A DNA stretch of 16,773 bases from Candidatus Sumerlaeota bacterium (GTDB lineage Bacteria > Sumerlaeota > T1SED10-198M): contig PWGE01000162.1 of NCBI GenBank assembly GCA_003554345.1, forward strand, positions 1 through 16,773, written 5' to 3'. Under the pieces are notes generated by a model. The model ran no database searches. It saw only the letters and a list, made by a program, of their open reading frames with translations, and was not told the origin of the DNA. Below are positions 6,893 through 13,227 of the stretch, one piece after another. Every line of letters begins with the position of its first letter. The first letter of the stretch is position 1. Position numbers and translations under genes: made by a program.

Positions 6893-7577
6893 AGTATTGA
6901 GCCCAGAGTAAATCTTCGGGATAAGTAACTTTTATATTAGTATATTCTCCATCAATCACTTTGACTGGTTGATTGGTTCTTTCTAAATAAGCTGCCTCAT
7001 CACTGCAAGCATATTGGTCGTTTTTTTTCATGGCATCATAAAGAACCGGAGTATCAAAACCCTGGGGTGTTTGAATTAAACGCAATCTATCCCTGTTTAA
7101 TGTCGTTGTGACAAAATTGGTGGCGTCAATTTCTTTGACGGTGTCACGGATAGGAAGGGCTGGGATACAGGCTCCATATTGAATGGTGTTTTTCATTATT
7201 TTTTCAATAAGGGCGGCACTTGCAAAAGGCCGAACGGCGTCATGAATAAGAACATATGAGGCAGTATTGAGGCATTTTTCCAGGGCATTTTGCACTGATT
7301 GAAAGCGCTCTTCTCCTCCATAAACCACTTCTAAGTCAGGATATTTCTTTTTTTGCAGGAAAGGATGCCAGTATTGTTCGTGTTCTGGTTGAACAACGAG
7401 GAAATGTTTATTAAATCGTTCCCAGACTGGTAGAAAATTTTTCAAGGTGTATTCTACAATGGTATAAGAAGTATTTAAAGCCTGGTATTGTTTGGGGCGG
7501 GCACCCTGAAAACGTTTCCCTCTGCCAGCCGCTACAATGACAAGGTTAAAAGAATGATCAGGGGTTGATACGTCCAA
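6870..7577 (-). CDS. ispD: 2-C-methyl-D-erythritol 4-phosphate cytidylyltransferase
   Basis: IspD joins CTP and MEP to give CDP-ME, the third step of the MEP isoprenoid pathway. Seen: an N-terminal nucleotide-binding stretch VIVAAGRGKRF followed by RPKQY, HDAVRPF in the middle, TPQGFD and SDEAAYLE, and a C-terminal KVTYPEDL. The protein is about 235 residues, normal for the family. No ATG is available upstream of the conserved core. I chose the TTG at 7577 because GGGAGA (7590-7585) lies 7 nt before it; a second TTG at 7592 lacks such a site. With this start the gene overlaps the preceding yacL-like gene by 20 bp and ispF by 23 bp. IspD followed by IspF, downstream of radA and a PIN/TRAM gene, matches the gene order known from Bacillus. 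Confidence 0.96.
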   Translation of the reverse strand: MDVSTPDHSFNLVIVAAGRGKRFQGARPKQYQALNTSYTIVEYTLKNFLPVWERFNKHFLVVQPEHEQYWHPFLQKKKYPDLEVVYGGEERFQSVQNALEKCLNTASYVLIHDAVRPFASAALIEKIMKNTIQYGACIPALPIRDTVKEIDATNFVTTTLNRDRLRLIQTPQGFDTPVLYDAMKKNDQYACSDEAAYLERTNQPVKVIDGEYTNIKVTYPEDLLWAQYYADKKNS

Positions 7578-8577
7578 ATATAATTCTCCCAACTGAAGTT
7601 TGTAAGACGGTGGTTACTTCAATATCCACTGTTGTGCCAATAGCATCGACTCCATCTTCTACCACTACCATGGTACCGTCTTCCATATATCCGACACCCT
7701 GTTCCCGGTCTTTCCCTCTTTTATAAACAAATATACGAAGTTTTTCCCCGGGAAGAATCTGCGGTTTTAAAGCAGTAGCAAGATCATTAATATTCAGCAC
7801 TTCTATATTCTGTACAGTGGCAACACGGTTTAAATTGTAATCTGTGGTTAAAAGACTGCCCTCCATTTTTTTTGCTAATTCTACCAGTTTTCGGTCTACT
7901 TCATCAACATCCGGGAAATCTATATCGATTATTTCTACTTCGATATCATCTTTTTTTTGCAGAGAGTTCAATACATCCAGTCCCCGGCGTCCTTTTTTCC
8001 GCTTGAGATCTTCATGAGAGTCGGCGATCGACTGAAGTTCTTTCAGGACGAACTGGGGGATAATAAACTTTCCGCCAAGAAAATGGGACTTTATAATATC
8101 GACAATTCGACCATCAATTAAAACGCTTGTATCCACGATTTTTACTTTTTTCTTTTCGGTAGAAGGGGGATTCAATAATTGTATTTTAGAAAAGTCAACG
8201 TATTTAGACTGAGAAGCCGCTAATACAGCGCCTGTATACCCAAAAATGAGGTTGAGTATTGCACGCAAGGTGACATCTTCATGAAAAGCAGGAGGAAAGG
8301 AAAGAGAGATGAGCTGAGCCAGAATCAAACCGTAGAGGAGTCCTAATGAGCCTAAAAAGAGAATCTTGGTGGATACCCGGAGCAGTCTTGTTTCCAGGAT
8401 GACGACCAGACTTGCTGTGACTGCTCCAAGCAGGAAACCAATATAGGGTGTTGTAACACGATGTCCGCCCCAGGGCAGTCCTACTGCAACAAATAAATAT
8501 GCCATAAAACCTATCAGTAAAATGAAAGCAATACGGATGGCATAACATAACATGTTATCACTGAATAATTTTTTCAT
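7558..8577 (-). CDS. YacL-type membrane protein with PIN and TRAM domains
   Basis: A 339-residue protein. Four predicted membrane helices lie at about 11-33, 43-62, 70-92 and 103-121. A cytoplasmic PIN-like nuclease domain follows (about 145-260), opening with IVDTSVLIDGRI (first acidic residue D149) and containing later acidic positions such as TTDYNLNR. A C-terminal TRAM-type beta domain (about 275-335) includes EDGTMVVVEDG. This is the architecture of Bacillus YacL, whose gene also lies between radA and ispD. PIN domains are metal-dependent RNases and TRAM is an RNA-binding fold; the physiological substrate of the family is not well established, so an RNA role is inference. The start has a GAGG site 8 nt upstream. 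It is 10 bp from radA and overlaps ispD by 20 bp. No disA gene is present between radA and this gene, unlike Bacillus. Confidence 0.92.
   Translation of the reverse strand: MKKLFSDNMLCYAIRIAFILLIGFMAYLFVAVGLPWGGHRVTTPYIGFLLGAVTASLVVILETRLLRVSTKILFLGSLGLLYGLILAQLISLSFPPAFHEDVTLRAILNLIFGYTGAVLAASQSKYVDFSKIQLLNPPSTEKKKVKIVDTSVLIDGRIVDIIKSHFLGGKFIIPQFVLKELQSIADSHEDLKRKKGRRGLDVLNSLQKKDDIEVEIIDIDFPDVDEVDRKLVELAKKMEGSLLTTDYNLNRVATVQNIEVLNINDLATALKPQILPGEKLRIFVYKRGKDREQGVGYMEDGTMVVVEDGVDAIGTTVDIEVTTVLQTSVGRIIFGRINP
7585..7590 (-). promoter_or_regulatory. Ribosome binding site deciding the TTG start of ispD
   Basis: GGGAGA on the minus strand ends 7 nt before the TTG at 7577. It lies inside the 3' end of the yacL-like gene and is the only good Shine-Dalgarno sequence near the ispD start. 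Confidence 0.6.
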
Positions 8578-8587
8578 AATAATAACC

Positions 8588-9976
8588 TCATCTGTACTGT
8601 AATAAATTTTCTAAACATTCACTTAACTTACCAAAAGAATGAAGCTGTAAGCCGGTATTATCTTTTTCAACCTCCGGTGAGGTTTTTGAAAGATAAACTT
8701 CTTGAAATCCCATTTTTTTCAACTCATTCAGGCGTTTTGTCAACTGTGTGGGACTACGCAATCCTCCTGTTAAAGCTATTTCTCCCATAAAAGCCGCTCG
8801 ATGGGGAAGGGTTACGTTGTAATGACTGCTCCAGATAGCATAGGCACATGCCAAGTCGACAAATGGTTCAATAACTTTTAATCCTCCTACCACGTTGAGA
8901 TAGATATCATACTGCGTGAGCTGTACTTTTAAATACTTTTCCAGCACAGCAACGATCAGCGATAGGCGCTTCTGGTCAATACCGGATGCCATTCGTTTGG
9001 GAAAAGAAAAACCGCCGTTAAAGGTTGTCAGAGCCTGTACTTCTACGACGATAACCCTTGTTCCTTCGAGGGTGGGTACAAAAGCGCAACCAGGTTCCAG
9101 GTGGTTTTTTTCAGGATGTGAAAAGAAAGAAAGATCCTGGAGTTCCTGTAATCCTTCTCCGGTCATTTCAAATATTCCCACTTCATTCGTTGTCCCAAAG
9201 CGATTTTTAACCGCCCGTAATATTCGAATTTGGGAATCCTTGTCTCCTTCAAAGTATAAAACAGTATCTACAATGTGTTCCAGGACACGGGGACCTGCCA
9301 CTACACCTTCTTTGGTGACATGGCCTATGAGAAATACAGGAACCTGTAGATTTTTCGAAAACTCTAAAAATCTCAGGGCTGATTCTCTGACCTGAGATAC
9401 CGTACCCGGTGCCGATTGAATTTCCTGGCAAAATACTGTTTGTATGGAATCAACAATAATTAAATCAGGGACATTCATGTCAAGGTATTCAAAAATGGCA
9501 TCCAGGTCATTTTCGGGAAATAGTAAGATATCGGGTGTGAGGCAGTTCAAACGTTCAGCCCGGGCTTTTATTTGAGAAGCTGATTCCTCTGCTGTAATAT
9601 AAAGGACTCTTTTCCCCTGCCGGGCACTCAAATATGCAACCTGCAGTAAAAGGGTGGATTTTCCAATACCGGGTTCTCCCCCCAGTAAAATAAACGCTCC
9701 TTCTGCTACTCCTTCACCGAGTACGGAGTCCAGCTCGGACATTCCTATTTTCCACCTTATAGCAGGATCCCGGACGACTTCATCGAGTGGTACCGGATCA
9801 ACGGAAGTATTTTCCCTGAAAAAAGATCTTGTTGTTTTATGCTGAGACGCCGGGGCTTTTCTTTGCTCTTCAAAGGCACTCCAAGTACTGCAGTCCGGAC
9901 AGCGTCCAAGCCATTTCGAAGAGGCATAGCCACAGCTTGTACATATGAATTGTGTTGTTATTTTTTTTGCCATCAT
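8588..9976 (-). CDS. radA: DNA repair protein RadA (branch-migration ATPase)
   Basis: A RadA/Sms protein of 461-462 residues. Counting from the second Met, the N-terminal zinc finger has C11, C14, C25 and C28. The RecA-like core follows with Walker A GGEPGIGKST (about 98-107), Walker B LIIVDSIQTV and the RadA-specific KNRFG motif, and the C-terminal part is a Lon-protease-like domain (VVGGLKVIEPFVDLA). All hallmarks are intact and the length is normal. RadA acts with RecA in processing recombination intermediates. Two adjacent ATGs (9976 and 9973) are possible starts; the second gives the typical MAK beginning, and neither has a clear Shine-Dalgarno sequence, so coupling from the ktrA-type gene 7 bp upstream is likely. 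A 14-bp palindrome covers this junction. Confidence 0.97.
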   Translation of the reverse strand: MMAKKITTQFICTSCGYASSKWLGRCPDCSTWSAFEEQRKAPASQHKTTRSFFRENTSVDPVPLDEVVRDPAIRWKIGMSELDSVLGEGVAEGAFILLGGEPGIGKSTLLLQVAYLSARQGKRVLYITAEESASQIKARAERLNCLTPDILLFPENDLDAIFEYLDMNVPDLIIVDSIQTVFCQEIQSAPGTVSQVRESALRFLEFSKNLQVPVFLIGHVTKEGVVAGPRVLEHIVDTVLYFEGDKDSQIRILRAVKNRFGTTNEVGIFEMTGEGLQELQDLSFFSHPEKNHLEPGCAFVPTLEGTRVIVVEVQALTTFNGGFSFPKRMASGIDQKRLSLIVAVLEKYLKVQLTQYDIYLNVVGGLKVIEPFVDLACAYAIWSSHYNVTLPHRAAFMGEIALTGGLRSPTQLTKRLNELKKMGFQEVYLSKTSPEVEKDNTGLQLHSFGKLSECLENLLQYR

Positions 9977-9978
9977 TA

Positions 9979-9992
9979 ATAAGTTAACTTAT
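9979..9992. repeat. 14-bp perfect palindrome at the ktrA/radA junction
   Basis: ATAAGTTAACTTAT spans the TAA stop of the K+ regulator gene and the leader just upstream of the radA ATG. It could be a chance AT-rich palindrome or a small operator. There is no T-tract or long stem, so it is not a terminator. Confidence 0.5.
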
Positions 9993-10631
9993 CTTGCGTA
10001 TACGTTCAATTTCTCCTAAGACAACTAATTTATCCGAATGCTGGAGAATAGTATCCGGATTGGGGTTTACGTCTATCTCTTCTTTGGAGGAGCCACGCCG
10101 TAAAGCAATAATATTCATTTTATATCGTTTCCTGAAATCACTATTGGAAATAGATTTATTGAGAACCTCTTTTGGGGGGCTTATTTCAGCAATGCTGTAC
10201 TTATCTGATAGACTTAAATAATCGCTGATATCTGGATGTAAGATGTTTTGGGCTAATTTCTCCCCCATTTCAATCTCTGGAAATATAACTTTCGTAGCTC
10301 CCAGTTTTTTTAAAATTTTAGCTCTTATTCTATTGTCTGCTTTAACAATTACTTTTTTAATGCCAATATCCAGTACAATCATCAAGCTGAGAATGGTGGC
10401 TTCAAAATCTTCTCCTATGCAGATAATGACAGCATCAAAGTCAGTAGTGATAAGAGCGCGTAAACTTTTTTCATCAAGAGCATCTGCTGTTACAGCATGA
10501 CTGACCTCTCCGGAAATATCCTGGATACGCTCTTCGCTGTTGTCTATTGCCAGTACTTCACAGTTGTTTTTGACCAGGGGGGTTGCAACAGCCTCACCGA
10601 ATTTCCCCAGTCCTATAACGGCATATTGCAT
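9984..10631 (-). CDS. KtrA/TrkA-type potassium channel RCK regulatory subunit
   Basis: A 215-residue cytosolic regulator. The N-terminal RCK/TrkA-N Rossmann domain begins with YAVIGLGKFGEAVA and has an acidic nucleotide-binding residue in VLAIDNSEE. A segment AVIICIGEDFEATIL follows, then a TrkA-C domain from about 135 to the end (GSSKEEIDVNPNPDTILQ). The length and single RCK/TrkA-C pair match KtrA/KtrC of Ktr K+ uptake systems rather than the doubled TrkA of E. coli. Such rings bind ATP/ADP or NAD(H) and gate a membrane KtrB/TrkH partner, which is not in the window. The ATG at 10631 was chosen because AAGGAT lies 6 nt upstream; the longer frame from 10661 would overlap grpE and adds a non-family N-terminus. 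Ktr versus Trk naming is an inference from length. Confidence 0.92.
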   Translation of the reverse strand: MQYAVIGLGKFGEAVATPLVKNNCEVLAIDNSEERIQDISGEVSHAVTADALDEKSLRALITTDFDAVIICIGEDFEATILSLMIVLDIGIKKVIVKADNRIRAKILKKLGATKVIFPEIEMGEKLAQNILHPDISDYLSLSDKYSIAEISPPKEVLNKSISNSDFRKRYKMNIIALRRGSSKEEIDVNPNPDTILQHSDKLVVLGEIERIRKIS

Positions 10632-10641
10632 AATATTATCC

Positions 10642-11343
10642 TTACCTGGCAACTTTGACAAGAGTGGGTTTCAGAACTCTGTCCTTGTAAATGTATCCGG
10701 GCTGCAATTCTTCCACCACTTCCATGGGTTCAGCTCCGTCTACTTCTTCGTAAAGTACTGCTTCGTGATAGTTTGGGTCAAATTTATTTCCTGCAGCTTT
10801 TATCTTCTGAAACCCGTACTTTTGCAGGAGCTCGGAAAAACTGTTAAAAATGAACTCTACGCCTTCTCTAATAGAATCAATGTTTTGAGTATTGTCGATG
10901 GCGTTGAGAGCATGTAAAAAATTGTCATAAACAGGGACAATATTCTTGAAGAAATCTTCAAGGGCATATTTTTCAATGTTTTTCTTTTCGCGTACAATTC
11001 GTTTGCGATAATTATCAAATTCAGCCTGCAATCGTAAGAGTTGCTCCCGATATTCTTCTGCTTGTTCCTCAATTTGCCGCAGAGCGCTTTTGCATTCGGT
11101 AGCTTTATCAACATGTTGCTTCAGTTTTTCCAGCTCTTCCTCACTGATCTGAACCACATATTCTTCATCTTCAGTGGAAGATTCTTTCTCTTTCCCCTTT
11201 TGTTTTTGTTCTGTATATTCTTTTTGATTTTCCTTGTTTTTCTTTTTATATTTTTCCATATTTTCCTTTTCTTCTATGATTTCTATATCTTCTTCGTTCA
11301 ATTTTTCTTCCTTTCTTTGTTGTCTCTTCTTTTTTGCTGACAT
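10642..11343 (-). CDS. grpE: GrpE, nucleotide exchange factor of DnaK
   Basis: GrpE of 233 residues. It has a long, highly charged Lys/Glu/Gln-rich N-terminal tail (about 1-65), a coiled-coil (about 70-125) leading to AEFDNYRKRI, the four-helix region containing FFKNIVPVYDNFLHAL, and the C-terminal beta-domain with KFDPNYHEAV and GYIYKDRVLKPTLVKV. These are the recognised GrpE signatures. GrpE dimers promote ADP release from Hsp70. AAAGGAG ends about 7 nt before the ATG, a strong ribosome binding site. It lies 28 bp after the yugP-type gene and 10 bp before the K+ regulator. No dnaK or hrcA is adjacent, which is unusual for grpE, and no CIRCE element is visible; the divergent Hsp70/J pair at the other end of the window is not co-transcribed with it. 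The charged tail is longer than in many homologues. Confidence 0.96.
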   Translation of the reverse strand: MSAKKKRQQRKEEKLNEEDIEIIEEKENMEKYKKKNKENQKEYTEQKQKGKEKESSTEDEEYVVQISEEELEKLKQHVDKATECKSALRQIEEQAEEYREQLLRLQAEFDNYRKRIVREKKNIEKYALEDFFKNIVPVYDNFLHALNAIDNTQNIDSIREGVEFIFNSFSELLQKYGFQKIKAAGNKFDPNYHEAVLYEEVDGAEPMEVVEELQPGYIYKDRVLKPTLVKVAR

Positions 11344-11371
11344 ATAATAACTCCTTTTAGAAATTGAATGT

Positions 11372-12049
11372 TTATCTTCTTCGCGCCAGGGTGAGAAAAT
11401 ACAAAAGCTGCAAAACAGCTGTTAAAGCTGCCGCTACATAGGTGAGGGCAGCAGCATTCAAGACTTTCTTTACACCGCCCAGTTCTTCGGTACTGAGGTA
11501 GTGATAATTTCCGATAGCCTGAACCGCCCGCTTACTGGCATTGAACTCCACCGGGAGAGTGATGAGATAAAATACAACGGCTACAGAAAAGAATAAAATA
11601 CCGAGTTCAATGAGACCAGCGGCATCAAAAATGAGACCAATGAAAATGAGAGGGATGGCTCCCCTGGAGCCAATATTGGCGAGGGGGACAATACTGTTTC
11701 TCAGGCGTAAAGGGACATAGTTACGACTGTGTTGAATGGCGTGACCCACTTCGTGGGCTGCTATTCCTACTGCTGCAATAGTAGAACCACGGTATACATC
11801 CTCTGAGAGATTAAGGGTTTTTTTCACGGGATTATAATGGTCGGACAGAACACCCTGTGTTACCTGGATGGTTACGTCATGAATGCCCATCGTTTCAAGA
11901 ATATGGCGGGCCATCTCATATCCTGAGATATTTGCCTGGAGAGATATTTTAGAATATTTTGCATAGCGTGACTTAACCATCCCCTGTGCGTACATGGTTA
12001 ACAATATAGCAGGTAACAGCATAATCCAATATATGGGGTCAAAAAACAT
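11372..12049 (-). CDS. YugP-type integral membrane zinc metallopeptidase
   Basis: A 225-residue membrane protein with the zinc-peptidase motif HEVGH at 99-103 and a downstream candidate third ligand in PVEFNAS. Membrane segments are at about 5-22, 118-140, 145-165 and 200-220. The conserved N-terminal pattern (MFFDPIYWIM) and length fit the YugP family, a group of membrane metallopeptidases of uncertain substrate, probably involved in membrane protein quality control (inference). An excellent AAGGAGG site (12062-12056) lies 6 nt before the ATG. It is the first gene after a probable internal promoter, so it heads a sub-operon with grpE, the K+ regulator, radA, the PIN/TRAM gene, ispD and ispF. 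Confidence 0.93.
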   Translation of the reverse strand: MFFDPIYWIMLLPAILLTMYAQGMVKSRYAKYSKISLQANISGYEMARHILETMGIHDVTIQVTQGVLSDHYNPVKKTLNLSEDVYRGSTIAAVGIAAHEVGHAIQHSRNYVPLRLRNSIVPLANIGSRGAIPLIFIGLIFDAAGLIELGILFFSVAVVFYLITLPVEFNASKRAVQAIGNYHYLSTEELGGVKKVLNAAALTYVAAALTAVLQLLYFLTLARRR

Positions 12050-12064
12050 ATGTTTCCTCCTTGA

Positions 12065-12089
12065 TGAATTGATATATTATATCAATTCA
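12065..12089. repeat. 25-bp perfect palindrome overlapping the yugP promoter and the batE stop
   Basis: Two 12-bp arms, TGAATTGATATA and TATATCAATTCA, flank a single central base. It contains the batE stop codon and the -10 box of the predicted yugP promoter. The single-base centre makes it a poor hairpin, so a dimeric repressor site is more likely than a terminator. The binding protein is unknown. Confidence 0.75.
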
Positions 12090-12104
12090 AAACAATTTTT
12101 TAAA
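12076..12104 (-). promoter_or_regulatory. Candidate sigma-70 promoter for yugP-grpE-ktrA-radA-yacL-ispDF
   Basis: On the minus strand TTTAAA (12104-12099, 4/6 to the -35 consensus) is followed after 17 nt by a perfect TATAAT (12081-12076). Transcription would start near 12069, leaving a short leader that contains the strong yugP ribosome binding site. The -10 box falls inside the 25-bp palindrome, suggesting repressor control. The -35 box lies inside the batE 3' coding region. Confidence 0.55.
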
Positions 12105-12832
12105 ATCCACCCTTTTTTCTCTTCAGTAGCTGCCTTTTTCCACTGTCCCCTTTTTTCCTGTATGGTGATTTCTGTGCCCTCTCTCAAAGTCATAATAGAA
12201 GAGTGGTGAGAGCCGGGGAGTTCATACATGACAGCTTCTTCGATAATCAGTCCTCTGGGTTGCATTGTTCTGGTGTATGTATGAGCAAATAACATGCCAA
12301 AAGAGGCAATAGTGACAATTCCCAGTGCAAAAAAGATGCGAAAGCGACGATAACGGCTATATCCCTTTATATAAAGCACCAATGATAACCCCCATAGTAC
12401 CATCCAGGAACCTTCCAGCAGATTACTGAAGTCTCTCCACGTAAAAGTGGATGGAAAAAATAAGTAATAAAAGGGAGGGGATGAGTCTACTGGTATATTC
12501 ATCTTTTCCTGAAGATGAATTTTTCTCTGATGAAGTGGGTCAAAATGAGGCAAATACTTGAGTCCTCTCTTGTAATAAAGTAAGGCATAAGGATAGTCCT
12601 TAGCTTCTTCGTGTACAATTCCCAGGTTGTAGTAGAGTGCCCCATTTTCACCTAATGTAAGTGCTTTTTTGAGGGTTTCAGCAGTATTATGCAAATGTAT
12701 TTCATCGCGGTACTCCTTGTATTTTTCATAACTGTTTTCTGCTTCATCGATAAGTGTTACCAGGGACTCATTCGCTGCCGGTAAAAGCTTCGGTAAAAAT
12801 GTCAAAAGTAATAATATGATGACACACTTCAT
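12077..12832 (-). CDS. batE: BatE-like TPR/SH3 membrane protein
   Basis: A 251-residue protein. A signal peptide (about 1-19) is followed by a periplasmic TPR region (about 26-120; GALYYNLGIVHEEAKDYPYA), two membrane helices (about 140-160 and 164-184), and a C-terminal bacterial SH3-like domain (about 190-251; EGTEITIQEKRGQWKKA). This is the BatE layout, and its place as last gene of the bat cluster agrees. The ATG overlaps the stop of the preceding batD C-terminal frame by 4 bp (ATGA), implying coupled translation. Bat proteins are linked to envelope stress and oxygen tolerance in Bacteroides and spirochaetes, but their molecular role is unsettled. The stop codon lies in the 25-bp palindrome upstream of yugP. 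Confidence 0.88.
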   Translation of the reverse strand: MKCVIILLLLTFLPKLLPAANESLVTLIDEAENSYEKYKEYRDEIHLHNTAETLKKALTLGENGALYYNLGIVHEEAKDYPYALLYYKRGLKYLPHFDPLHQRKIHLQEKMNIPVDSSPPFYYLFFPSTFTWRDFSNLLEGSWMVLWGLSLVLYIKGYSRYRRFRIFFALGIVTIASFGMLFAHTYTRTMQPRGLIIEEAVMYELPGSHHSSIMTLREGTEITIQEKRGQWKKAATEEKKGWILKNCFELI

Positions 12833-13227
12833 TTTATATCTCTCACTAAATGGTTCAAGATGCTCCTGTCTTGGGCGGTCAACGACCCTCTTCCGTACAG
12901 GGACATTTGTAATCTGTGTAACACTTCTTCAATCTGGGGAGGGGAAAGATAAGTATAAGAAGAGAAAAAAGCCGCCATGTTGCCGGGCATGGAAGATTCG
13001 CTTCTGGTTTGAAGATGGTAGAAAGTTCTCAAATACTTATAAGCCTGGTATTTGTCAATTTCCTGAGGAGATAACGACAGGAGTTGGGTACGAGTCTTTT
13101 TTAGTTCTCTTAAAGGAGAATACTTTGAATGAGAAAGAAAGAAAAGATGCCTTTTTGTGAGGAAGTACCAGAAGAAAAAAATACAAGGCGGAAGAATCCA
13201 CAAAAGAGGGGAAAGGGTCCTTTTCAT
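12829..13227 (-). CDS. BatD C-terminal part in a shifted frame: membrane anchor and cytoplasmic tail
   Basis: A 132-codon frame, +1 relative to the upstream batD frame. It begins MKRTLSPLLWIL and continues with a hydrophobic segment PPCIFFFWYFLTKR (about residues 6-24), then a basic, helical cytoplasmic-like region ending in IK, whose stop overlaps the batE ATG (ATGA). BatD proteins normally end with exactly this: a membrane helix then a cytoplasmic domain of roughly 100 residues, which the upstream frame lacks. The open frame extends back to an ATG at 13278, but the ATG at 13227 has a much stronger Shine-Dalgarno sequence. Either the gene was split by a one-base insertion in this genome or the read, or the anchor is made separately by reinitiation, or a +1 frameshift joins the parts. 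I favour a split batD. Confidence 0.7.
   Translation of the reverse strand: MKRTLSPLLWILPPCIFFFWYFLTKRHLFFLSHSKYSPLRELKKTRTQLLSLSPQEIDKYQAYKYLRTFYHLQTRSESSMPGNMAAFFSSYTYLSPPQIEEVLHRLQMSLYGRGSLTAQDRSILNHLVRDIK

Noticed and set aside
8916-9395. 159-codon plus-strand frame opposite radA
   Set aside because: radA on the minus strand is complete with all family motifs; this frame has no recognisable domain or ribosome binding site.
11041-11340. 99-codon plus-strand frame rich in Phe/Leu that looks like a membrane protein
   Set aside because: It is the antisense shadow of the Lys/Glu-rich GrpE tail, which automatically reads as Phe/Leu on the other strand.
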